Shown here: positions 9,508 to 18,717 of the stretch, one piece after another
Position numbering within the stretch: the first letter of the stretch is position 1
How the letters are laid out: the number at the start of each line of letters is the position of its first letter
NCBI GenBank assembly: GCA_001579985.1
Contig: LRSR01009253.1
Span: forward strand, 1-20,120
Length of the DNA: 20,120 bases
From: Hypsibius dujardini
Taxonomy: Eukaryota > Tardigrada > Eutardigrada > Parachela > Hypsibiidae
Direction of reading: 5' to 3'
Position numbers and translations under genes: made by a program
Notes under the pieces: generated by a model
What the model was told of the DNA's origin: nothing
The model's input: the letters and a program-made list of their open reading frames with translations, nothing else
Database searches by the model: none

Positions 9508-11564
9508 ATGTCAGCCCGGTATTCTCAGAATCGGGTTAGTTTACTCCTCCCAGATTCATTCATTTTATGGCTGCGTCTAGCAGGTCTCTTTGTGTATCGC
9601 AACGAGCTGCCAAAATCCCCAGCGCTTTTCGACAACATCGCCTCTCAAGTTCATACCTTCAAACCTAACTTTTCTAAAGTTTCCTACCCCTGGCTGCTCT
9701 GGACTCTGGCACTTATTGCCTTTGCGGTCACGGTGTGCCTCGCCGACCTCATCTTATTCGTTAAAACATCCGCAACCCTCTTAACCGGTCTGGAATTCTT
9801 CACCCTCGTCTTCTGGATTTTCCGCTTCCTCATTCAGTCCAGTGTGCCTGTCATCATATCCATTCAGCTCCTCCAGGGCCGCCATCTGCCCTCCCTCCTG
9901 TCGCGCGTACAGGAGGACTTAACACCAAATGACTTTCGACGAATCAGAATATTACGCAATACCTTTGCAAGCTGGATCATTCTGGTCTGTCTCATTGCGG
10001 GCTTCGCCACCGCCTGGGCTTTATATACCTTCGTCAGTACCATCCGATCCTACGGGATCGAACCGTCTCTCTTCACCGTCGTGGATTTCTACCCCTTCAC
10101 GGGTATCTCGCACTTGGGCGAAAACCTAATATATGTTTCCTACATCATCCTCGTGGCGGCTTGTTTGTCGTTAGAAGAAGTACTCTTTATCCTATTGCTA
10201 TATGTCTGTAAACTGCGCCTTGCAAATTTGTCCGAAGAACTCGTGTCAATTCTCCATGATGACCAGCGCGAGACTCTGACCAGAAAAAACAGGGAACTAT
10301 ACAGTCAGCGAATTCGTGACCTTAATCGAAAGCACGCCAAAATCCAAACCGTAGTTGAAGACATTACCGCGACCTTTGGTGTATGCAGTATGACTGTCTG
10401 GTCGCTCAGGGATGTTGCTGGGTGTCTTTGTTTGCTGGCGTTTTTGTTCCGGCGAGAGTATAAGCAACCGTTCGGCACGGACCCTCGGGCGATGATCATG
10501 GCGGACTTGATATATGAGGAATCGAAACCGATCCTGATTATGGTGGCTTTGTTCTCGGTAGCGCATGCGGTGATCAGAATTGTGAGCTGTCTGGGAGTGC
10601 TTGATGAGGTTGGAAAGATTGTTAAGTTGGTTCACTACCGCACATATGGTATTCAGTAACCAGTTTCGTTTACTGTAATAAATATTCAATGAGCTTAGGG
10701 TTAGAGTGTTAATGCAAATTGTAACTGTGTTTAAGTATATGGTATTCCGATGACCACTGATGACCGTTTGCGGCTGCAGAGGTATGGAGGGGGTCGGAGA
10801 CTCAGAGAGTGTTAACCTAGGGGTGATTGGTGAACCACAGGTAGAGGCTCGTTTAGCGTCTTTTCAAGTCGGAACCATGACCCAGGATGGGCAAGGGGGC
10901 AAAAAGCATCATCCATCAATAGGAGCTTATATCAGGCCCCATCAAACCTCAATTTTGAACGAAAAACTATTTTTTTTAAATGTTTCAAGTCCCAAGGGCG
11001 CCCTTGGAAATCAGACTGAGAGACCACCATAAGTTTAAAAATAAATCTCTGAAAATAGGATGTTATACGTCATTAGGATATTATATTAAAAATTATTTGT
11101 TTTGTTTTATGAGACAACAAGACGTTCTAGTGGTACATACCTAGTAATCACTTTGACTCTTTCCGATTTTGCAGAACCATGAAATAAGGAAAGGGATGAC
11201 GAAAGCAACGGCTATGGAACAAGTGGTCGGCGACTCTAACTTGAGCTTTGAATGCACTAATTTTCTGGAACGACTGGAGATGGATGAGTTACATATCTCA
11301 CCCTACGGTTTCTACTCCATTTCCTTGGAGTATGGACTTTCAGTAAGCGATTGTAGTCATAATACTGGGAACCGTTCTATCATTTTATACATGTTCGCAT
11401 GTTTTTCCTTTCAGCTCATTGGCTTAGTCGTCTCGTACTTTCTGATCATGTACCAAATTCAGGATCAGAAAGTGGATATGGAGAGTCTGATGGGCCACCC
11501 TGAAGCGGCATACTTTTTTGGTAGTCTAGTGAAAAATGTCTCGGAAATTTGCACATGCCCATAA
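9508..11564 (+). CDS. Gustatory-receptor-like 7TM protein, cluster unit D
   Basis: Complete paralogue of 472 residues. Exons are 9508-10608, 11175-11342 and 11415-11564, with phase-0 introns of 566 and 72 nt. ATG 9508 (MSARYSQNRVSLLLPDSF) fits the N-terminal length of units A-C; the frame is open further upstream to 9373, but that extension has no counterpart. It is closest to unit C, with which it shares QGRHLPSLLSRVQ and LFRREYKQ. The third exon carries SYFLIMYQI followed by QDQKVDMESLMG, the TM7 signature and a short cytoplasmic tail. The first donor is GAG|GTTGGA, a weak site like that of unit C. AATAAA at 11583-11588, 19 bases after the stop, is a good poly(A) signal. The two small exons may also serve unit C. 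Confidence 0.83.
10609..11174 (+). other. Intron 1 of receptor unit D
   Basis: This 566-nt intron is much longer than the 85-nt intron at the same place in unit B. I see no inverted repeat, coding exon or known element in it. A 90-codon frame at 10760-11032 overlaps it but has no family resemblance. The 3' end (TTTCCGATTTTGCAG) is a normal acceptor. Confidence 0.6.
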
Positions 11565-12132
11565 GTACCAATAATGAATTTCAATAAAAATGGATACCCG
11601 TTATGAGTCAGTATCACCTCAGCTTTAACAAAATACCCGTTGCAAAAAGAACAAGTAAATAAAAGACACCATTAAAGTTACCAGATTCTCTTCGATTGCT
11701 TGCTCACAGTCATGGCACAACGACCGGCACCTTATACTGACCAGTGCCATTTTCGCCCAGCTGGTCGTGAGCTTTGTGTATCGATGGCATTTAGAAGCTG
11801 TTTTCAACTTGTTCCTTTCTACGTATATCTTCGAGTTACCTAACTCCGTCACGAAATACGAGGCGTCATTTGAACCTTAATACTTCCTGAATTCAGCTTC
11901 GAAGTTGAAGAGTTGAATGAAACGCAGACTGATATTTGCAAACATTTTTCGAACACACCAATTCAAATATTTGGGAAACGAGGACGATTGTTTGTCTCCG
12001 TGGGATGTGTTTGCGTGACTGAATATGCTGGCGCTACTCTTCAGCGTGTGACCCGACTCGTAGTGGCCCTATAAGGGTCTTCCTCTGAATGGCCGGGTAA
12101 AAATGTTTGTGGGGACGAAGCCGTGGTGTATG

Positions 12133-12140
12133 GTTGCGTT
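12133..12140. repeat. Left target-site duplication of the hAT element
   Basis: GTTGCGTT here is repeated exactly at 12845-12852, directly outside the two ends of the element. An 8-bp duplication is the standard hAT signature. Confidence 0.85.
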
Positions 12141-12844
12141 TAGAGATGGGTAACTCCCGTAAAAACAAACTCCAACTCCACTCTTTCCCCCTAAGAACCC
12201 ACTCCAACTCCACTCCATCTCCACTCCCCCGGTCAAATGAACGAAATAAAAAACAGGAACATACATTTTTATTTGTTATTACTTTCACACGACACATCAA
12301 GAGGTCCTCGAAATTTGCGTCAGTCGTTTGCTGACGACGTTCAGAGAGAATAATATCACACAAATTGAAAGTGCGTTCAACATCAGTTGTGGAACCAGGG
12401 GCCGGAAAGGCTCGAAGCGCAGCACTTTTCAATCGAGAAAATTTCACACAATTCTACCAATAAGAAATTGAACAGCTACTGTAGCAGACTACAGTAGTTC
12501 TAGTGTAGTACTGTACATGCAGAGTGCACCGTTTACTGTTGTACGTAGTATGGGATGGATTTCTATTCCATCATTTCAGGCTATTAGCCACCTTGGCTCC
12601 CCTTAAACAGGCAAGGAGTGCGCTATGGCTTAGTGGACCACGTTTGATTTCTCCACAATAAATCAATCAAATGGAATCTTAAGGCTGAAAATTCGATAAA
12701 ACACAACAATCTCACTCCACGCAGATCAGTTCCAACTCCACTCCCAACTTCATCTGTTTCAACTCCAACTCCGGCCAAAAACTCCGGAGTGGAGTTGATG
12801 GAGTTGAAAAACTTCAAACTTCGAATTCTGAGTTGCCATCTCTG
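12141..12844. mobile_element. 704-bp non-autonomous hAT element
   Basis: The left end reads TAGAGATGGGTAACTC and the reverse complement of the right end reads CAGAGATGGCAACTC, giving short near-perfect terminal repeats. The 8-bp duplication GTTGCGTT flanks it on both sides. Next to the ends are subterminal arrays of ACTCCAACTCC-type motifs (about 12168-12225, and 12715-12810 in both orientations), as is common in hAT elements, where they bind transposase. Between them, on the minus strand, is a remnant of the transposase C-terminus. The element is far too short for an intact transposase of about 600 residues, so it is an internally deleted derivative. The perfect duplication suggests a fairly recent insertion. 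Confidence 0.88.
12244..12453 (-). pseudogene. hAT transposase C-terminal (dimerisation domain) remnant
   Basis: The minus-strand frame reads ...RLKSAALRAFPAPGSTTDVERTFN, then ILSERRQQTTDANFEDLLMC. This fits the hAT-family C-terminal dimerisation region, whose core is a Ser/Thr-rich loop followed by ERxFS, a helix with RxRL, and an N-x-E-x-L-(L/M) helix. A TAG stop in the same frame at 12456-12454 cuts off everything upstream, so the DDE catalytic core is missing. Downstream the frame runs through the subterminal repeats and out of the element to a stop at 12034. It is non-functional as a transposase. Confidence 0.75.
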
Positions 12845-12852
12845 GTTGCGTT
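12845..12852. repeat. Right target-site duplication of the hAT element
   Basis: This is an exact copy of GTTGCGTT found at 12133-12140. Removing the element and one copy restores the uninterrupted sequence around TATGGTTGCGTTGTCGG. Confidence 0.85.
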
Positions 12853-13652
12853 GTCGGTGGCCTGCTTGACTCATTTTCTGGCAGGGATCATAATTTCCCT
12901 TGCCATCCACAATGTTTCATGTACAGAATGACCCTTGATATTCCAATTCTTTCACATCTCTAGAGCAAACTGTGGCTTGGGTCAACGTTCCTATAACACA
13001 GGGTTCCTCGACGGATTTGGAGACCCCTTACCCCAAGGTCTGTTCGGCCAGAGTCTGTTTGGCTTGAGTGACAAGCTACTGTTATTACACTATTCTATTC
13101 ATCCAAAGAATCGTATTTCTGTTAACTAATATAGCCTCCACTAACGGATTAAAAAAGATTATGCACCAATAACCATGACTGACAAAAAAAGAAATAAAAA
13201 ATGTCACTGGGCGTTCGTTGTCGAGTTCGTTTAAGCTTCGCATTTTGATATCACGCCACACACACACCGACCGACAGTCGGCGCTAATTAAACTCAAATT
13301 AATTAGAAGTGTCTGCGCAATCGTTTCATATGCATGAGACACTCGTACTCAGATGTTTTCGTGCCCGGTTACGACATTAGTCTTCGGATGTTTCTCACAT
13401 GTCAAATCGACTTACGGAAAGGTCCGTCTGCACCCACACACATAAACAGTTCGCGAGCAGACAGCTTTGTGATAGATGCAAATTCGATTATTAGATAGAG
13501 AGTGAGAAGTTACGTGGATTTTTCTTAAGAATATCTTTTGCCATGACCAGTCAAGCATCGCTGTTGAGGGTGACGCTACCGGAAGTGAAATTGTATGATA
13601 ACACCTTGTGGAGCTGTAGCTCCTTATTTTCGAATCTGCTGACGGAATCATC

Positions 13653-15836
13653 ATGGATTTTACCGCGCTTTGGGCATTACTCCTCGAAACCATTAAAGTC
13701 AGCCAAATGATCGATGGTCCAGGTTCGTACAAGATATGGAGAACATAAGCGTGATAGAGTTACGGAAGTCATCTACGATACATTAATCTGTATAGGATTT
13801 TATTAAAGCCGGATTGAATGATTGCAGGAACAACAACCGTGCGGATTGGAGCCTGTCTGCCGGACGGCAAAGACATCGTCGGACCGAAAACTGGTTACTG
13901 TACAGCGACTAGTCAGTTGGAGGACAAGTGTTCGCGAATGGATATCGGCCACTCCGGAGACTGTACTGCTTACGAAGGAAAATGGTGCTGCTATCGTAAG
14001 TCACATGACTTGTACCACTTTGCTTCTGGAAGAATCAGCAAAGCAGTAGCAGTATAGGAAAACGATGATTAGAGATCCTTTCTCGCCAAATGGATGCTGG
14101 GACTTGATAAGGGTCGTGCTCTGAAGTTCGAGTCTTCCCCCAGACTCCTGATTTGGAGTGATTTTCAGAGATTGAACGTAAAATGACTCCGCTGTATGTT
14201 TTGCTAATTAAGCTATAATTTTGATGATTTCCAAACTTTATCTCATCAGTCAGGCGGTTAAAACTTTTTATGGCAGAAGTTCAAAGTTGAGAAAATATTG
14301 GATGACACCATTTAATTTGCCCTGAGCGTCACTGTAAAAACTTCAATTTTGGGAAAAGATATATTTTGAAACATTTTGGCACTGATTCTTTTAACATTTA
14401 ATTTTAAATCAATCAGCATTAGCAGAGTCGTTTCTGGAGGTTAAAGGGTGCAGCTACAGTATATAGGCCGTTCTCAAGCCTGACTGGAAACTTCCGGGCA
14501 ATATTCCAGAAATTACACTTAGCTCCTCCCACCAGCCACTAAAAAATGTTTTGCTTGTGCCAGTCGAGCCAGAATGGATTCCGAGATGGACAGTTTTAAA
14601 ATTCTTTAAGTTGAACCTTTCCCCATAATTAAGTTTTCACAGTGACAATCACAGAAAATGGATTCTCAACTTTGAAATTCAAACAGAAAAGAGATTTCAA
14701 CGCCTGACTGACGCAACAAAGTCTGAAACTCATCATAATAATAGCTCTATTAGAAACTTCTACTCCGCTCTGTCAATCTAATCTAATAATCTAATTAATT
14801 AATTAATTAATTATTACCGCTCGGTCATAAAGTTATTCTACTTCTGAAAAGCATCCGATGTGAGCAGGGGGTTTGATCTTTACCATATTGCCTTGCATCC
14901 GCGATTTGCTCTCCTGAACTAAAAATTTCACCTTCAAGAGACACTAAGGGAACATTCAAAATTGACGTCAGCGCCATGTAGAGTAGGGGGGGGAGGTTGT
15001 ACTTTGATGACGAGCTCTGACGCTAAGGGGGTGGAGATCCATCTGTGGCTGACGTCAGCATTTATCGGAAGGGAGGGGAGAGTAAAGTCGCCTAATATCA
15101 GACGCTGACGTCATTGTTGAAAGCTCCCTAATCACATGCTAAAATGTATTTATCCTACCACCGCTGGCACAGACATATATTGTAGGAATTCCTTCATACA
15201 CCCACACACATCTTTTATACAGTGTCTGACCCAGGTCAACGCAGCATCACCGTACCGCCTACCACCACCCTGCCAACAACAACAAGTACCACCACGACCA
15301 CAACGACAACCACTACCACAACAACGACCCCAGCCCCGACCACAACTGCTACAACCACGCACCCACCAACCACCACCACTACAACGATCCCACCAACAAC
15401 CACGACGGTCGCACCCACGACGACCACTGCTGCAACAACCACCACCAGGACCACGCCCCCTACCACCACAACCGTGGCCAATAAAACGTCCGCTGCGGAG
15501 AACGGCACTTCGACTAGCAAAATTGCCAATGCTGCTGGTAACACAACCGGTGCGGTCTTCGACACGGACAACACGGTGTGGCGTTGGTCGAACGGACAGA
15601 GCTCGGTGGTTGCCTCTGTCGAGGTAACCAAGACTATTGGGAAGGAGAAGGAAAAAAGCGCGGTAGCTGACACCGTGTCTAGCCTCGATAAGATTCAGCA
15701 GATGTTGATCCCGGAGCTGGATGAAGGCTACCGGCGACGTGGACATTGGATGTACGTGCCACCAACGCCCAATCCGTGTTATATGTGGCGGTTCGGACGT
15801 TGGAATGACTGCTGGTCAGAGAGTGGACACTTTTGA
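13653..15836 (+). CDS. Predicted secreted cysteine-rich, threonine-rich (mucin-like) protein
   Basis: Three exons (13653-13722, 13828-13995, 15223-15836) join in phase 1 at both junctions and encode 283 residues. The N-terminus MDFTALWALLLETIK has a short hydrophobic core, which fits a weak signal peptide. Residues 33-78 form a compact module with six cysteines spaced C-x14-C-x9-C-x10-C-x7-C-C. Residues about 91-168 are mostly Thr with Pro and Ala, a mucin-like tract likely to be O-glycosylated. The C-terminus ends in a tryptophan- and tyrosine-rich stretch with two more cysteines (CYMWRFGRWNDCW). The closing CC resembles whey-acidic or EB-type modules, but the spacing does not prove either, and I do not name a family. 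Role: probably an extracellular matrix, cuticle or mucus component (inference). Donors are GTTCGT and GTAAGT; acceptors are ATTGCAG and TTATACAG. Intron 2 (1227 nt) holds a MITE. A frame open on the minus strand is only the shadow of the Thr codons. Confidence 0.72.
14790..14813. repeat. AATT tetranucleotide microsatellite
   Basis: About five tandem TAAT/AATT units in an AT-rich part of intron 2 of the mucin-like gene. It is a simple repeat likely to vary in length between individuals. Confidence 0.8.
14948..15128. mobile_element. 181-bp MITE with TAA duplication (PIF/Harbinger or Tourist-like)
   Basis: The terminal inverted repeats match at 22 of 26 positions: left GGGAACATTCAA then TTGACGTCAGCG, right (reverse complement) GGGAGCTTTCAA then ATGACGTCAGCG. 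Direct TAA copies flank it at 14945-14947 and 15129-15131. A 3-bp TWA duplication and ends beginning with GGG fit PIF/Harbinger-type Tourist MITEs (established knowledge; the assignment here is inference). There is no coding capacity. Each terminal repeat contains the palindromic octamer TGACGTCA, with a third copy inside. Confidence 0.75.
14963..15113. promoter_or_regulatory. Cluster of three CRE-type octamers TGACGTCA
   Basis: Exact TGACGTCA palindromes occur at 14963-14970, 15050-15057 and 15106-15113. This is the full consensus cAMP-response element bound by CREB/ATF bZIP factors. The two outer copies belong to the terminal repeats of the MITE. Whether they act on the mucin-like gene is unknown. 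Confidence 0.45.
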
Positions 15837-16275
15837 GTCTGATGGCCTTTTTTAGAGTTGGCACAATTTCAGGGATTTTCACATTTTTTATGCGTTTTTC
15901 TAGCTTTTCTAGTGTTTTTTGTTGTTCTCCAGGATGAACAATGAAAATTCTTGAATGATGCCGACTACAAAAGTTTTTTACAAGCAGCTGTTTTAAAAGT
16001 TCTATAAATATAAACGACAAGATTTAAAAAAAATGGGTCATACGTGTTTCCATTTACGTAATGAATTTTCGATGTATGATACCTTTAGTCCAGTGATATA
16101 ATAATCATAATTTCAGAGGACCAGTGTGAAGCATTAAAGTTTTAAACTATTTCGGATTTTGGCATTACGGTAGAAAGTGTAATTATGTTGGCGATACCGC
16201 ATACAGCATCTTTGCTCTTCGTTCCACGCTGGCATTGCAGACTTCTGTACCAATCCCGCTCTACTCCTTATCCAG
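15837..16275. other. Convergent intergenic stretch
   Basis: Only 439 bases separate the stop of the mucin-like gene (+) from the stop of the GPCR (-), so both 3' UTRs must lie here and may overlap. No canonical AATAAA is seen for either gene; ATTAAA at 16133-16138 on the plus strand is a possible signal for the mucin-like gene. Confidence 0.5.
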
Positions 16276-18101
16276 TTAAGTTGAGGAGCCATTTGGACCG
16301 GTCCTGTCGGGGAAAAGCCAAGCTGAAATTCTGCCCCGCATTGCCGAGTTGAGATACGCATAGACCAGAGGATTAACGGCGCACCCTGCGCGCCAAAACA
16401 TACATGATATTATTCTTTCATAAACTGTAATTACTTCTGCAAAAGGTCTCATGTACCTGTCCACCATAGGTAGTTGAGTGATATGCCCAAGGTCGACTGG
16501 AGCTCCTGTCGCGACCTGCCCGTCACTCCATAGAGAGCGGTCGGCAGGTAGAAGGCGAAAAATGTCGCGCACGTGATAAAAGCATTTTTCGTGATCCGGA
16601 TCTCGACCTGCATGACGGAACGGTTTACTTTCAGCACCGCCGGAGGTAGTCCGCCCACCTGGCGCTGTCCTCTGCCCCGTAGTCGATGCTTTGAAAGCCA
16701 GACTTTTGTGAAGATCCACCCATAGCAGACGAGCATGATCACATAAGGTAGCAGTACGTTGATGACCTTGAAGTTAAATGGTGAAAATAAGCGTCCATTA
16801 TAGAGAAGCTTTTCATTGAAAATTCATGCGTTAATGAGAGGATCTGGGATCTGCCATTTTCGAAGGTCAAGGTTAATCTACGCAGTCCAATGTTCAAATG
16901 AGCTTCAAGAGACACTTCTTTGTTCTTCCAGTCAGGGTTCTATCGAAAGACTTCTGCCGGCCTTAAAGGGTAAAGTTATTACAGCACATCAAATGTTAAG
17001 GGAAGCGGGTGCAAATTCTCTGACCGAAATTCAAACAGCGGAGTCTAAGAAAGAAGCTTGAACGGCTTGGCAGTTATGTGGTCTGTCTGGCGCTTGCAAT
17101 TAGCGGCCAGTAAACAGCTTGCAGGATCTTGCCGCAAGCAACAAAATCTTTGAAACTGCAAAATTTTGCCAAAGTTTTAATTCTCTGCAATGGTGTCTCA
17201 TGGGTTTCACAAACGTTTGCCAATTAGAAGTTTGGAATAGTAAAGTATTTGTAAACATTTTCATTTTCACCTTTTCGAGTCCTCGTTTTTCCGGTTCCTA
17301 ATCTCCGATTATGATTGTCAAAAGACAAAAACTGGTAAAGACATTCTAGAGCGACGAATAAGTTCACTAAGAATAGATCCGTGAATTGTGGTGATATGAC
17401 CATTCAAGTTAGGTCAGCCCAATGATGACGTTTTAAACCATGAAATTCTCTCTCCATTTTTATAATTCAGAATTAACTGGAGAACTTCGGTATAAAACAG
17501 AAAATGTTTTAATACTCACCTTAGACATAGTTACGTATGTCGGTGAATTGGTCAGTGTATAAGTACATTTCATACTCTCCGTGGAGAAGCCATACGTGAT
17601 ATTAACGACGAACAAGGGTGGCGCAAAGGTCGCCGCAGAAATGACCCATGTAGCAGTAATCGAAAACCAGGTGAACCATTTGGACTTGCCCAGCGTATGA
17701 AGGCGTCCCGAGACAACGACAGCAAACAGCCGATTCACGGCGATGGCGGAATGTGCGTATGCTGAAGCTGTTAACGTGGTAAAATGAGTCAACGCCAGAA
17801 AGTTGCAAAAGCCAAACGCGGAGCGACGAGCGAGGAAGCCAGCTTGCTGGACAATGCCTCCGTAGATGTGGAAGGGACAAACGAGACCGCAGAAAAGGAA
17901 GGTGGCGAGGCAGAGGTTGACAAACAGGAGATTGGACGAGGTTTTCTGTCGGTTGTAACCCCTGCAGATAATCCAAACGCAGAGGAGACTGCCCAGAAAG
18001 CCGCCCAAGGCGAGGGGAATGAGTATGACACCGAAAACTTTGGAGATCCAGGAGTATTCTAATGGTCGGCTCGTACCGTTGCTAACGGTGGAGTTATTCA
18101 T
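16276..18101 (-). CDS. Class A (rhodopsin-like) orphan G-protein-coupled receptor
   Basis: Three minus-strand exons, 18101-17520, 16766-16457 and 16385-16276, join in frame (phase 0, then phase 1; introns 753 and 71 nt) to 333 residues. ATG 18101 opens an N-terminus with NNST and NGT glycosylation sites, and no in-frame ATG lies upstream before a stop. Seven helices follow: TM1 near 24-47, TM2 58-80, TM3 97-130 with C99, TM4 143-167 with W152, an extracellular loop with C179 for the disulfide, TM5 (VLLPYVIMLVCYGWIF), TM6 (FFAFYLP) and TM7 (WWTGCAVNPLVYAYLN, made whole only by the second splice). Unusual residues are GS instead of GN in TM1, T67 where D2.50 normally sits, and NRL (123-125) in place of DRY. 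An NR-type motif recalls the Tre1/moody/GPR84 group, but similarity is too general to assign. It probably signals through a heterotrimeric G protein; ligand unknown. Confidence 0.85.
16767..17519 (-). other. Intron 1 of the GPCR
   Basis: This 753-nt intron lies between TM4 and TM5, from donor GTGAGT to acceptor TTAACTTCAAG. I see no repeat or additional exon; the small plus-strand frames at 16816-17061 and 17119-17301 show no support. Confidence 0.65.
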
Positions 18102-18600
18102 TGCAGGGGCCGCTTCAGGCAAAATTATATAGTGACAACTGCTGCCATTTTTGTCGCTCTTATATCCATCTTTAGGTCATGCAACCTTTACATTGTATTA
18201 ATCCTGTCGGAACACTTAGGGTGAGAATATTGAGTCTCCGTCGCCCTCCCACCTTAGTGGTATTTCTATGCGTAGGCAGACAGATGACCTCAACGAGGAA
18301 GGGTACACTGTAGAGCATATTGTCTTGGAATGCCTTTTTTGCGCGTTTAAAGTGTCATTCATTTGGAAAGGTTAGTGCGCAGCACGGCAAATAATTAAGA
18401 GCATTTCATGCCGTTTCTTGCACATGTAATGCGATTACCATTATCAATTCATTCGAGGTAGACACTCCGCACAGCGCTTCCGGACGTGCTCTTTCCGGTG
18501 GCAACAACTCTCGCGGGAGATGGAAAGGACGTGAGGAAGAACGGTCATCACGGTCTATCCTGTCGTTCGGCTTCAGTAGGCATGTTAAGGCTGAGATCAA

Positions 18601-18717
18601 AGCGGTTTAAACCGGTTCGTTTACGGTTTACCCGGTTCAATTTAGGTTTAAAAGCGAACTCATTCAAACAGGTTTTAATGTTTGATTGAAACAGAACAAA
18701 AGCGGTTTCAACCGGTT
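18601..18717. repeat. Direct repeat with AACCGGTT palindromes, 100 bp apart
   Basis: AGCGGTTTAAACCGGTT at 18601-18617 recurs with one change at 18701-18717. Degenerate copies lie between and beside them (CCCGGTT near 18631, AACAGGTTTT near 18667, ACCTGGTTTAAA near 18750). AACCGGTT is the known binding consensus of Grainyhead-family factors, but the cluster could equally be the subterminal repeat of an old transposon. Confidence 0.5.

Larger units (their letters stand above)
11565..13652. other. Intergenic stretch with a hAT element
   Basis: There is no supported host gene between the receptor cluster and the mucin-like gene. The stretch contains the poly(A) signal of unit D (11583), the hAT element at 12141-12844, and otherwise unremarkable AT-rich DNA. 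Near 13272-13285 there is a short GCCGAC-type palindrome around CCGACAGTCGG, followed by the AATTAA-rich inverted motif near 13286-13303. The last few hundred bases should contain the promoter of the mucin-like gene, but I see no clear TATA box. Confidence 0.45.
13996..15222 (+). other. Intron 2 of the mucin-like gene
   Basis: This 1227-nt intron runs from a strong donor (GTAAGT) to TTATACAG. It includes a TTAA-type microsatellite (tandem AATT units at about 14790-14813) and the 181-bp MITE at 14948-15128. Nothing else recognisable is present, and no further exon of the gene is needed because the reading frame joins across it. Confidence 0.65.

Noticed and set aside
13822-14049. Second overlapping 75-codon frame across exon 2 of the mucin-like gene
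   Set aside because: The other frame has the ordered cysteines and joins in phase with both neighbouring exons.
15150-15746. Long minus-strand frames (198 and 145 codons, Gly/Arg- and Val-rich) opposite the Thr tract
   Set aside because: They are the low-complexity reverse reading of ACC/ACA threonine codons. The plus strand has a spliced frame with a stop and cysteine module.
16276-16719. Single 147-codon minus-strand frame running through TM7 of the GPCR
   Set aside because: Its upstream half is out of frame with TM6. Splicing 16457 to 16385 restores an uninterrupted WWTGCAVNPLVY helix.
17784-18062. 92-codon plus-strand frame, rich in Glu and Lys
   Set aside because: It lies opposite GPCR exon 1, which has transmembrane segments, conserved cysteines and splice sites; the frame is its shadow.
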